Below, one piece after another: positions 1 to 10,543 of a stretch of 26,618 nt of DNA (positions are counted from its first letter, which is position 1; every line of letters begins with the position of its first letter). Where the stretch lies: positions 1 to 26,618 of the forward strand of contig JADRCO010000777.1 in the NCBI GenBank assembly GCA_021464525.1. Direction: 5' to 3'. This stretch comes from Rhizophagus sp. LPA8_4_AMF. Its lineage: Eukaryota > Glomeromycota > Glomeromycetes > Glomerales > Glomeraceae. Under the pieces are notes generated by a model. It was given only the letters and a program-made list of their open reading frames with translations, was not told the origin of the DNA and ran no database searches. The position numbers and the translations under genes are program-made.

Positions 1-195
1 TATCAAATTGATAATCTATTTATTTGTCTATTTAGGTTACACTTACTAATTACCCAATTTTAATCTGGGTTGATCAGATTGGGTTAAATATTTAACCTGA
101 TCCGATATTAGATCACCAATTTTCTGACCTGATCTGAAAAATTTGGGTCAATCTGACGGGTTATCTGAATTAACCCGACCTGATTCAGAACTCTA
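1..195. mobile_element. Right end of a hAT-like non-autonomous DNA transposon, cut by the window edge
   Basis: The stretch is full of CAGGT/ACCTG and CCTGATC words in both orientations and ends at base 195. Read on the minus strand the end is TAGAGTTCTGAATCAGGTC, which fits the YARNG terminal rule of hAT elements and resembles the ends of the element at 25172-25934 (TAGAGCTCC and TAGTGCTCC). The other end lies outside the window, so a target duplication cannot be tested; the candidate is GTTAAAAC at 196-203. No transposase coding is visible. A diverged relative is at about 26195-26320, sharing GTGATCTAATAT when this copy is read on the minus strand. Confidence 0.55.
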
Positions 196-400
196 GTTAA
201 AACATCCTTTTTTGTACAACTGAGTGATATTATACAATCCAAAAAAGAAAATTTTGCTTCTCATTAAAAATGGAGGAATAGATTATACAAGAATCCAAAA
301 AAGGCAATTTTTATATTGATCATTTAATTCCAGCCAAAATTAAAAATCATGTGATATTGGCAATGATCGCTATTAGCAATAAATAACAAACTCCTAAAAT
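196..400. other. AT-rich intergenic stretch, nothing recognised
   Basis: I see no coding frame, RNA signature or terminal repeat between the transposon end and the 19-bp repeat array. Confidence 0.5.
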
Positions 401-552
401 ATTATAATTAATTTGAAATATCATAATTAATTTGGAATATTATAATTAATTTGAAATGTCATAATTAATTTGGAATGTTATAATTAATTTGGAATGTTAT
501 AATTAATTTGGAATGTTATAATTAATTTGGGATGTTATAATTAATTTGAAAT
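401..552. repeat. Minisatellite: eight copies of a 19-bp unit
   Basis: The unit is GTTATAATTAATTTGGAAT. Eight uninterrupted copies fill exactly 152 bases with no length change. They differ only by substitutions at a few positions: G or A at position 1, T or C at position 3, and G or A near the end of the unit. The early copies alternate TTATAATTAATTTGAAAT and TCATAATTAATTTGGAAT variants, and the later ones are nearly identical, which suggests stepwise duplication. Each unit contains the palindrome TAATTA. Confidence 0.95.
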
Positions 553-1259
553 GTACAAAAAAAGCAATTTATCAACACTAAATTAATTTGGCTATTTTGA
601 TGGGCATAATCCCAAATAATTTAGCATTTGGATGGCATCTATAGTCCATCCAAATCAATAATATTATTATTTGACTTATTATTTTTAGAATTATCTTTAT
701 TTGAATCAGTTTTGCATTTAATGAAAGAGTTTTTTTTTCTTTGAAATACGCTATTGCAGACTGGATAAAAGGTAAACTTGAACTTTATATTAATATCTAT
801 GAAATAATTGAACTGAATAATCTTTCTTTAATGTATTCAAGTTGCTTTGAAGGTAAATTGGGAGTTAAAATCTGAGAAAACGCAATTTTTACTTTATCAG
901 TTTGGTTGTTTTTATTTGACTTAATAGTTTTGTTATATGAACATATTTTTTTTCAAATATTAAATGCCTCTTCACAGTATAAACATTTTTTACAACTAAG
1001 GCAAGTACCAATTAGATACTCTGTAAGAGTTATTATGTCAAGTTAAACGCATCTTTTGTTAAAACACGAAATTATTAATGAACAGTATGATGAAATTTAG
1101 TTGGTTAATTTATTTGATTATATAATAACAATCAGGTATTCAGTATTCTTAATGGAAAATCAAATTTTATGCATGATCAATACTATATCAACCATTTTGA
1201 AAATGGCGATAAATTTGTACATATACATCCTATTAAATTTTATTAGCTGCTGATCATTT
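553..1259. other. Intergenic stretch, no supported gene
   Basis: Composition is AT-rich with short codon-like runs but no open frame of useful length on either strand. It may hold degraded transposon sequence; I could not assign a family. Confidence 0.4.
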
Positions 1260-2660
1260 CTTATATTTGTTTATTTTTTGGATAATCTTTTTTCTTTTAT
1301 AAGTTCTTTTATTTCTTTACATGATATTCATGATACATTTTCTTTTTTTTTTTATTTTGCTTCTTGCATTTTTATTTCCTACTAATCTTTATTTCATTTT
1401 TTTAGGTGCTTTGGCTCTTTCAGTTTTGCAATTAAGGTATGTTTAGTACTACATGACTGTTTCTTTTTATTTTTATTTCATTCTTATATTTCATTTCTTA
1501 CATTTTGTATTTTGTTCTTTTTAGGTCTTTCAGTTCTTCTTTACAATTACTAAGATATGTTTTTTATTTTTTTATTTTTGTTTATTTATTACTATAAGTA
1601 ATTTCTATTTCTTACTAACTTTATTTCTTCTTTTATTTATGGGTTTTGTTTTTACTTGATTTCCATTTTTTTGTTCTCTTTTTATATATCTTTTCATTTC
1701 TTTTACTCTTTTTATTCTTCCTTTCCTTCACTTTTTTTGTTATTTTTATTTCCTTTTCATTTCTTTCATTTTTTTCATTTTCATTTTATCATTTTCATTT
1801 CTTTACACTACCTTTTGTTACTTTCTTATTTTTTTGTTCATACTTCATCTTTTTTATTTCTTTCTTTTTTATATTTTTATTTCATCTTTTTCATTTCTTT
1901 ACACTACTTTTTGTTTCTTTTATTTATTTCATTTCTACTTCAATTTTTTTATTTTTTTATACTGCCAGAATTCTGAACAACACTAATAAACTCAGATTTG
2001 GTTTTATATAAATCTTATAATAATAAATTCTAATTTCAAATATATAAAATTATATTATTTTAGCTTCAAATTTTGCTATCTTGAGAACTAGTGATTATAT
2101 TATAATGATCTTAGACTTGTTAGATTCATCTTATTGAAACGAACATTTTGATATCTATATCATTTTTGTAAGTGTAATATTGACTGAGATATTTCATTTT
2201 AAAAGGTTTGTTATATACTGAATTATTTTAATATTATTCGGGATTCTATACTGGTAATACTGCTCTTCTTTATTTTCATTTTTTTTTATTCCCATTTTAT
2301 CTTTTTTATTTCTTTACATTATCCTTTGTTATTTTCATTTTTTCTTATTCCTATTTCATCCTTTTCATTTCTTTATACTACCTTCGTTATTTTCATTTTT
2401 TTTTCATTTTTACTTTATCTTTTCATTTCTTTATACTACCCTTTGTTCCTTTCATTTTTTTATTTTCCCTTTATTCCATTTTGTCACTTCTTCATTCTTT
2501 TTATTCTTTTTTATTCCCATTTGATATTTTTTTTTCCTTTTATTTCTTTCATTCCTCTTATTTCATTTTATTTTCCCTTCACTTTTATTTTCTTTCACTC
2601 TCCCTATTTTTCCTTTTTCATTTATATATTCTCTTTTCTTTATTGTTGTAACTCCTTTTT
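1260..2660. repeat. Pyrimidine-rich (T/C) block with a degenerate ~58-bp repeat
   Basis: The plus strand is almost only T and C with scattered A. A word close to TTTCTTTAYACTACC, followed by TTTGTTATTTTCATTT, recurs near 1797, 1893, 2309, 2368 and 2427; the last three are spaced 59 and 58 bases apart. Long Phe/Leu/Ser open frames here follow from the composition and show no domain or start context. A quieter AT-rich stretch (about 1965-2265) splits the block. It is best described as a decayed tandem repeat or polypyrimidine tract. Confidence 0.75.
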
Positions 2661-4121
2661 TTATCATTTTTATCAAAAAATTTACTATTTTGAATAGTAT
2701 AAGTTTGTTTTTTCAATCAATAAATCATGTAATTTATTAAAAATTAATAAATTGTTATAAACTTTTAGTGCAATAATATTTTAAAAAATTTACAGAGAAT
2801 TTATATGCAAATTACAAAGTGAGAAATATTAAAATTTACACATCAAATTTAATAAATTTAATAAATTAATCATGAATAAAATCATCTGAGTAAAATCATT
2901 TTTAGATGATTTCATTCCAAGTACAAATTAGTAACATTCTTAAATTATTATAGATGATATTTTAAATTAAATTTATTCCTTTTAAAAAAAGGTACAGTAG
3001 TTATATTTGAAGATTTATATATTAAAAAATTTTTTAAAAAAATCATTAGTCCCTAATAACAATAATAAATTTTAAAAAAATAAAAATAATAATGCATATT
3101 TATTAAACAAATATTATACAAATAAATTAAAATAATGTGTATATAATTTAAATTTTATTATTTGTATTTTAAATTATTTTTATAGAATTCAAAAAAATGA
3201 ATTATATTATTTTTTAAGCAAATAGAATAATTTTATGTTATTATTATTTTATAAAATGTTTCAAATGATTTATATAACTTTTTGTAATTTTGCTCTATTT
3301 ATATCTGATATTTTAATGATTTGCTTAAAACAAAATTTTAGTTATTTCAGTGTTTTATTTTTTATAATCACAGATAATATTATTAATTTGAATTCCATTA
3401 TTTATAATATATATAGGATTCTAAATATTTCACATTTAACTTACAAATAATAAATAATAAAATACATTTTTAATAATAGTTTGATTAATATTAATATTAA
3501 AAAATAGTTTTTACTACTATTGAAATTATATATTAAAATAGGATATGTAAATATGAAATTTTTAAACCCATTAAATATTACTATAATATAATTTCTCCAC
3601 ATTATTTGTAAAATATTTTATTTTACATATTTAGCTATTGTACACAACAATATTGTACACACTTAAACTTTTATCACAAAATTCTTATAACTCCTTCAAA
3701 TAGATGTGTATAATATAGAGAATCTTACAGATATCCTAGCTATTTTTGAGACCATTATTAAATAGACTATTGTAGTGCTATAATATTAATTTGCCATAAA
3801 TTAATCAAAATATCTTCTATTGTGAATTTTATTTTAGAGATTAGAACTACATACAATAGATCTATATATATAATGGAAACAGAATATTTTTATATGGCAG
3901 TATATGCTATTAACTAATGTCCATGGTGATATATTGTAATAATTATAATAACTCTGTGATAACACCCATATACGAAAAATATTAAAATTAATAATAAAAA
4001 ATCGGATTAATAGTAATCTAAAAATAAAAAAAAAATATATTAATACTAGGCATGCGCCAAACGCGTATATAATATATAAGATACAAACTTAACAGAGTCG
4101 AATTGTAAATTATGATTACTT
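2661..4121. other. Very AT-rich intergenic DNA, no gene seen
   Basis: Only A/T-rich sequence with short homopolymer runs is present. A small open frame at 3235-3450 (plus) has no domain and AT-driven codons. Near 4045-4085 there is a GC-richer patch, with ACGCGT at 4061-4066 directly followed by TATATAATATATAA, which looks promoter-like but has no gene to serve on the plus strand. Confidence 0.5.
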
Positions 4122-5142
4122 TTAATTGAAATTATTCTTTTTTTTTCTTTTGTTCTCCTCACGGTGAGAACTTTTCTTCTGGCATTTTGAAGTGTTTGTC
4201 TTCCCTCCCTTCCCTCTCTGGTTATCTTGTGTGGAAAAGCATGACCAGCTAGGATAAAGTTTATTGATTGCTTTTATATCACCTTTACTTAATTTTACAC
4301 GTTGACCTGTGAGTGGAAAGACATTTGTTAACAAGTGAAGTTGATTATAGTATGAAGGAGTCAGAATACAAACCGATTTTAGAATTTGGTTTTTTTACTC
4401 CTGGCTTCACATCCAAGCATGAAGTTAAAGGATAATGCATTATTGATTCAAAGTCATATTTAGAAAAACACTTAACATCAGATGACTTAAGTTTTCTATA
4501 GTCGCAATCGTCATTTCGATAAACAACCACATACTTGTCTCTGTCAGGACGGGAATGCTAAGCAAAATAATGATATGTATATTTAAAAAAATGAACTAGT
4601 AATAATATAACTACAATACTGTTTTAAATATTCATTATAATTACTTCATGGAACATTCCACAAGAATGGAGTAATTCATGTATAGCAGAACCAGTTGGAT
4701 TTTGCCATCCTGAGGTAACTGACAATTCCTGCGAAATGGAAGAAGGGTGGAGATAGCGATTGGGAACTAAGACAGAATATACTTAGTAATTACCTGTTTT
4801 CCTCCTTGTTTTCCTATCATTAGTATTAGAATACAAAGTAAATAAAAAGGTAAAAGAAACATAGTTAGTATCGTTAATATCAAGATACAAGTAAAAAAGA
4901 GGTAAAATGTACAAACCAACAAAACTCCAGTAGCCACCTTTATCAACAATTGCTATAAAATCAAGTTGATTGGTTCTCCTCACGAATCTTATCGAACTAA
5001 CTTTGCTAATTTCTTTCATTGCAATTTCAACATTTTGTTGAAGGTTATTAGTGACTTGATAGTTAAATTCATAAGGAATGATTCCTTTCGGCCACAGCTT
5101 ACTAGAATCTCTAATGCAGACGTCCGAATTCAATTCACCCAT
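4122..5142 (-). CDS. Astacin-family (M12A) zinc metallopeptidase, five exons
   Basis: Predicted zinc endopeptidase. Exons on the minus strand are 5142-4917, 4813-4794 (20 bases), 4728-4645, 4557-4374 and 4306-4122; all introns are GT..AG and the sum is 699 bases, 232 residues. The catalytic signature is intact: HELLHSCGMFHE (HExxHxxGxxHE), then HSRPDRD and the Met-turn ESIMHYP with its zinc-ligand Tyr. IPYEF near residue 22, IRFVRRTNQLDFI near 51, WSFVGKQGGKQ near 72 and the end IGQRVKLSKGDIKAINKLYP follow astacin order. The four usual disulfide cysteines are mostly replaced (C42 by Ser, C64 by Tyr, C84 by Trp), while new cysteines appear. The tail after the domain is Lys-rich. The Met at 5142 lacks a signal peptide or prodomain, so a 5' exon may be missing; a hydrophobic start (MAPPILFGFYLSLF) lies just upstream near 5170-5215 but cannot be joined through a normal-size intron. 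It is divergent from PIG-Y. Confidence 0.85.
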
Positions 5143-5526
5143 CTTTACTTGACTAGTAAGTATAATAGTTTATAAAAAACAAGGATAGATAGAAACCAAA
5201 AAGAATGGGAGGTGCCATTTTATATTCTTTGGGATACTAATTATTTCCAGTGGAAAATTTTGATCTGGTTCATCTGGACTTTATTATATACAAAAAGAGT
5301 ATATTTATTTACTTTTGAACTTTTAATTTCCTTTTATACTTAATGTATTCAACGATCGACAAATCCGATCAAAAGGATTACCGAAATTTTGGATAGATGT
5401 TTCAATTGAAGTTGTTAGTGGCCCTTATGTAGAGTAATTATGAACTTTTAATCGCCAAATTTTGATTGGTTTTTTGTTTTTATGATCAAAAAATACTGAT
5501 CGACCATAGTACCTTCTTTCATTAAA
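5143..5526. promoter_or_regulatory. Shared divergent upstream region of the astacin and PIG-Y genes
   Basis: 384 bases separate two start codons that point away from each other. I see no clean TATA box next to either start. GATCGAC-type words occur near 5353 and 5498. The part nearest the astacin gene may hold its missing 5' exon. Confidence 0.4.
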
Positions 5527-5989
5527 ATGTCCTTAAACACTTCTAAATCCACTTCCACTTCCACTTCCTCTTCTCAACTTTCCTTTCAAGATACTACTAC
5601 TTTTCCACATGAACATAATATAGAAGGACAATTCCATATACCTACTTACACTAGAAAGTCAACTAGACGTATTTCTCAACTTGAACCTGATACTACTGCA
5701 TTATGGGGTTGGTTTCTTTTATTTGCTGCTTATTTTATTTTTGTATTTAGTATGTATGCTATTGTCGTTAGTAAATTTGTTCCAGAAACTGGGAATAAGG
5801 TAAATTAAGTTAGTTTGATTCTGCTTCATTTTAAAAATTATTTATTGATTTTGTTTTATTTTAATATAGACGCTTGACTGGATCAAAAAGGATGAATATT
5901 ATTGTCTTTTAGTTCCACTTACATTACCGGTAACAATATATGCAGTATTTTTTAATTGGTTAGGAATGAAATTCTTTAGACATAATTAA
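5527..5989 (+). CDS. PIGY: PIG-Y-like subunit of the GPI-GlcNAc transferase, two exons
   Basis: PIG-Y (Eri1 in budding yeast) is a small ER-membrane subunit of the complex that makes GlcNAc-phosphatidylinositol, the first step of GPI-anchor synthesis. Exons 5527-5799 and 5870-5989 with a 70-base GTAAAT..TATAG intron give 130 residues. Two membrane segments are seen, about 58-82 (ALWGWFLLFAAYF...) and 103-123. The C-terminus LLVPLTLPVTIYAVFF then NWLGMKFFRHN closely matches the end of human PIG-Y as I recall it (LLLPITIPVY...WMGIKLFRHN). Human PIG-Y is 71 residues; here about 55 extra N-terminal residues are Ser/Thr-rich and carry RKSTRRIS, a possible kinase site. The start is the first ATG of the frame. 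A poly(A)-type AATAAA is at 6049-6054. Convergent with the MutL gene. Confidence 0.82.
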
Positions 5990-6048
5990 TTTAATCAATT
6001 CAAAAAAAAAGTATAACAAATAATATAATATGTAAAAATGACGAATTA

Positions 6049-6087
6049 AATAAAACTTAATAGTTTGTTATTATATTAGCATTTATT
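6049..6087. promoter_or_regulatory. Poly(A) signals of two convergent genes, facing each other
   Basis: AATAAA on the plus strand at 6049-6054 serves the PIG-Y gene, and AATAAA on the minus strand at 6082-6087 serves the MutL gene. The stop codons are only 164 bases apart, and each signal lies so that the two 3' untranslated regions should overlap. Exact cleavage sites cannot be read from the sequence. Confidence 0.45.
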
Positions 6088-6153
6088 ATTCCTATATTCA
6101 ATTAAAGTTCATTACTTTGATCCCTTATTGTTTATCTATATATTAAAATAAAA

Positions 6154-9100
6154 TTACTGTGAATTTACTTCTTCGATATTTTTCCATAATACTTTCACAA
6201 CCATTTCGCCATTATACCAAATCTCCTCATCATTTTTCTTTTTTACCATAGCAAAAGGTGTTAGTTCATCAATTTCATCATCTTCCCTATCAGGAGAATT
6301 ACATCCGAAATCTTTAATTCTATGCATTAAATGAGTAGTAGCATCTTTTACTCTTTGTTTCATTTCATCATCCCGTTTATTAATTGTCCAATCTTCATGT
6401 TTAACCATTTGTCTTGCTTCTCTTGCAAGTATTTGCATAGTAAGTCGCGCTCTTGTATTTACAAAAGGTATATCTTTGTCATTATCCGCATTCAAACAAC
6501 AAAGATGTTTCATTAAGTGTACGAAATATTCAACTGCAGTGGCAAACTGAACAAGTGGTGATATATGCGTAAGTTGTACATATATCTTGCTGTTATCTAC
6601 AGTATTAAATAAAGTGAATTGGCGATTGTAAATCCAGGAAAAAAAAAAAATTACGTCCGAATTTACTATACTTACTATCTTCTCGCCACCTAACTTTGAT
6701 GCCATTCGCTGTAAGACATTTTTGTGTGATCATATTCCACCAAATACCGGCACCACTTTCATCTGGTATTTGATCGAATGTAAGGTGTTTTAAACATTCA
6801 ATTACTTGAACAGAACCGAGTTGCCTTTTTGTTTAAAATCACAAATTAAAAAAAAAATAAATAAAAAAATAAAACACGAAAATAAAAGATGTTATAATGA
6901 ACCAAAAGATTCTTAAAAAAACTTACTCGATGGTCACATCAATAGGATTAAGCAATTTTCTAGTTGGATTTAATTCCGTAGAAGTTACCAATGTTTCTAA
7001 GGTGACTAATTCGCGTATCCTATTTCAATAAGTCAAAATAAAGTAATTAGTAGTTATAAGTTAAAATAGCGCATTTGAGAATAAAAAGATTTTGCAAGTA
7101 GTGATTCAAACCTTTCCCCATGCACCATTAAAATATCCATAAACTCTTCGTTAAATTTTCTTGTTACTATCCACATTCCATAATCCAATTTATTAAAGCA
7201 AGATAAAGAATATCCAATTTGATTGCAAAAAGTAGATTTACTTCTTTCCATGACTCTTAATTTATCAAACTTCAATTTTAATTCCTGATTAAGAACATCA
7301 GTCAATGAGCTTGCAAGGCGATTATCATTTGCTGATTTTTTCTTAAGCTGTTGTAATTGAGCATTTACATTCGTAGCCATATTTTTATTATTTGTATCTT
7401 GTGAAATTTTTACGGCACCGGATTTAAGTAAATCATCAATTGTAGGTTGTCCTATTGCAATAGTCCGAACCCCCATCTCTTTCCTTTGTGATTGTCCATT
7501 ATTGTCGTTATTCAACTGATTAGAATTAATATCAACTTCAGTTTCTGATTGCAAAATGTTATCATTTTCGTGTAATAATACCGTAGAATCATGACCTACA
7601 TATTCAATTACAGATGTCTCAGGAGCAAAAACAATTCCCATATTTTCATTCATGTTATCAATTCTTAGACGTTTATGTATAGGCTCTGCATTATCATCAT
7701 TGACGATGTCATTACTAACTCTTTTAGCTGTTACATCATCCACAAAAGGATCATCAGAGTCCATTGTGTAACACTCTAATTGTGTTCCTTGACCATTTCT
7801 AGAATTTGCAACGTTACCGTGCGGACGTTCATGTAAATTGTTTGTATGGGTGGTAGGTTGTAACGCAGTATCTCGTATAATAGATTTACTACTCGGAGGT
7901 GTTAATAAAAGATCTCCAGATTTCCTATTACTTTGGGGCAATAACTTGTTATAAGTATCTCTAGCTCCACTACGAGATGGATCTCTCAAAACTCCAGAAT
8001 TAATATTGTTGTAAGATGATAACTCCGTGTAACTGTGTGGATTGCGAGGTGGCGATCGAGTAAAATTACTTCCTTGCTCATCATCATCCTCGGGATTAAT
8101 TGTTTGCGGCTCATCATAAGGTGGAGTATATGAAATGTCAACATCTTGTGTTTGGCAATTCCTTAACCAGTTATCAATAGTTCCATCTTTGGTATTCGAG
8201 CTTTTATGATCGTTTTTCTTCGTGACATTATCTCTTTTTCTAAATTCATGATCATTTATTCTTTGTTTGACATTATCGGCTCTAACTGGATGAATTTCTT
8301 GTCTCATATATTGTCTCATATCTTTACTTGTTGGCTTTTCCGTACTCTGAACACCTGAAATCATAATTAACGTCTCTGCAGCTACATGATCGTGAATTGG
8401 TGTTGTTGTTCCAGACGCGCGTTGACAATTTCTATATGAAGATTCAGAACGAGAAGGTGAATATAACAATAGATCGCCATTTTCAGGTAAATTATCCATT
8501 TGCACGTATAATTCTGACGGTATAGTGTGATCATCTTTGATCGGATTATCGGATGTTAGAGCTCTCTCTAATTGATCTACGGTTATTTCTTCAACATGAA
8601 CATTTTCACTACTTAAAAAATAAATATTAAGTATTAATTATATATAAATTAATTTTACTAAATCAGTATAATTGTATTATTTACTCATTCATATAATCGT
8701 CATCAATCACCGATTCAACAGGTTGATTCACATCTATAGCAATGCTCGTATTTTGCTCTTTTTGTTGATTACTTGGATCATAAATCATTTCCAACAAATT
8801 ACTAACAGTTTCCACTAAACGTTCTCCATAGTGAAAGAGCGCAACGTTCTTGCTCGGTTCAACATTAACTATAATATAATAATCACTTTGATAAGTGTTA
8901 TTCTTAATGTTAACAATACGTTGTTGTAATTGATTACAACGTACTATCATAAGCCCAAGTTGGTAATTTAATGTTAATCAACATAAATGGCGTCTTCGGG
9001 TTTCCTACATTTTAACAAATATATGTGAAATATTCATTAGTCTATATGGAGATGATCATAAATTCAACATTACTATTACGGTACTACCTTTCCATCCATT

Positions 9101-10420
9101 ATGACGTGCAATTTCGTTGTAAACGGATTTCACCATTGATACAAGGCTTTTTGTTTCTCCTCTACTTGTTGTCACGGGACGATTATTTACATAAATGAAA
9201 GTTTTACCACTTTTGAAAATTATGTATGGGTCAGCATCAGGTTTTGGCAAAACAGCTTCAAGGGTAATAATAAATTGTTGAGTATTAAGATTATTACTAT
9301 TATTATCATCAACATTTACATTTTCAGAGGTTTCAATTAATTCAGCATCTGAACTCCATACACAAAGTTGAACTTCATTAGCTAATTCACTACCGAAAAG
9401 TTTTATTATAGCATCCATCGTATTCTTCATAGCAGGTTGTACCCAATCACCCTCATTAAATTTTATTTTTGAATTATTTTCATAAGTTTGTTTTAAAGAA
9501 AATCTTATATGTGGATGCGCTAATGCATAAGTTATTAAAAGATTTTGAACATTTTTTCCTGTTGAAGTACTTTTTTTTGCTACTTGTCTTCTAACCGGAA
9601 TATTTGAGAATAGTTTTACAGCTATAACTGTTGTTCCCGGACTTGATCCCATTGATTTTTCACTTTAGACATAAATTAAAATTAATATATTAATCCAATT
9701 TAACGTATTATTTTTTAGAAAAAAAAATGTTATGTTGCTTACTCCAATATCTTTCCAGAACGTTCAAGTGTGTAAAGAGTTGCAACAGGATCATTTTCAG
9801 TTTTTGTAATTATTTGTGTCGATTCTGTCACAGCACAAATTGAATTAAGAGCCTCACCTTTTAACAATAAAAAAAAAAGATAAAGTGGATGAATCAATCA
9901 TATTATGAAAAATGATTTAACAATATACTTTTATTCTTTACCTCGAAAACCATAAGTTTCCACAGTTTCTAAATCTTCAAATTTATAAAGTTTTGAAGTA
10001 TGATATCTCATTGCCATAGCTGGTCTATCACATTCCTGAATTCCTACACCATTATCTTTAACCTTTGATAATCAAAAAAAAAAAGAAAAGAAAAGAATTT
10101 AAAATTTCTACTTTAATATCTAACGTGAATTATTGTAAAGAATAATACTTACGGTAATGGAAGTTAATCCGTCACCAACTAATTTAACTTCAATAGAAGT
10201 TGATTCTGCATCGATAGAATTCCTTTTTTTTTATTATTTTTATTTTTTTAATAAAAAAAGATACTTTTATATTTTAATATATGTTAAAATGAGTTGAAAA
10301 TGTTATATGTGTAAAATCGTATATTTACTCGACCAGTTCTTTAACTACATCTTCTACTTTAGTGATAACTTGACCACTTGATATTCGTCTTACAGTAGAA
10401 TTATCTAATGGACGAATCAT
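6154..10420 (-). CDS. PMS1: MutL homolog, PMS1 (human) / Mlh2 (yeast) type, eleven exons
   Basis: DNA mismatch-repair protein expected to pair with MLH1 in the nucleus. Exons (minus): 10420-10329, 10222-10153, 10062-9942, 9857-9743, 9662-9088, 9004-8945, 8868-8685, 8611-7112, 7019-6927, 6824-6676, 6596-6154; 3402 bases, 1133 residues, phases all close. The GHKL ATPase motifs are KELVENSIDA (27-36), DNGVGI (57-62), HTSKL (75-79) and YGFRGEAL (91-98); transducer motif DINVEPSK is at 344-351. A long disordered linker, nearly all in the 1500-base exon 8, holds two GDLLLxxPS motifs and QPTIDDLL (794-801), which matches QPKLDELL of human PMS1. The C-terminal dimerisation region has HGERIRELVTLETL (from 903) and LTANGIKV (974-981; human LTANGFKI). 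The DQHA(x)2E(x)4E endonuclease motif is absent, as in human PMS1 and Mlh2, so it is probably nuclease-dead. Not the PMS2 type. Downstream of the SRP RNA gene on the same strand. Confidence 0.9.
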
Positions 10421-10489
10421 GATTATTAAATTATTTTAAGAGAGATAGTGTTGAGAGATAATTAGATAATTGAAAGAGTAAAAAAAGTA

Positions 10490-10495
10490 ACGCGT
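10490..10495. promoter_or_regulatory. ACGCGT box upstream of the MutL gene
   Basis: ACGCGT is the MluI cell-cycle box bound in yeasts by MBF (Mbp1/Swi6) upstream of replication and repair genes. It sits 70 bases before the MutL start codon, in the 123-base gap to the SRP RNA terminator. The hexamer also occurs at 4061, near 13069 inside coding sequence, and near 17234, so chance occurrence is possible. Confidence 0.4.
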
Positions 10496-10543
10496 ATTGA
10501 TTATTGATTATCATGTCATGTGTCACACGGTTTATCATAAAGG

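Noticed and set aside
401-552. CRISPR-like array
   Set aside because: The repeats are directly adjacent without spacers, and the genome is eukaryotic.
1646-2697. Several Phe/Leu/Ser-rich open frames on the plus strand
   Set aside because: They follow from T/C-rich low-complexity DNA, overlap in different frames and show no domain.
3235-3450. 71-codon open frame on the plus strand
   Set aside because: Codons follow the extreme AT content, and there is no domain, promoter or splice context.
6154-10420. Assignment to PMS2 / yeast Pms1
   Set aside because: The DQHA endonuclease motif is missing, and the linker and C-terminal motifs fit human PMS1/yeast Mlh2.
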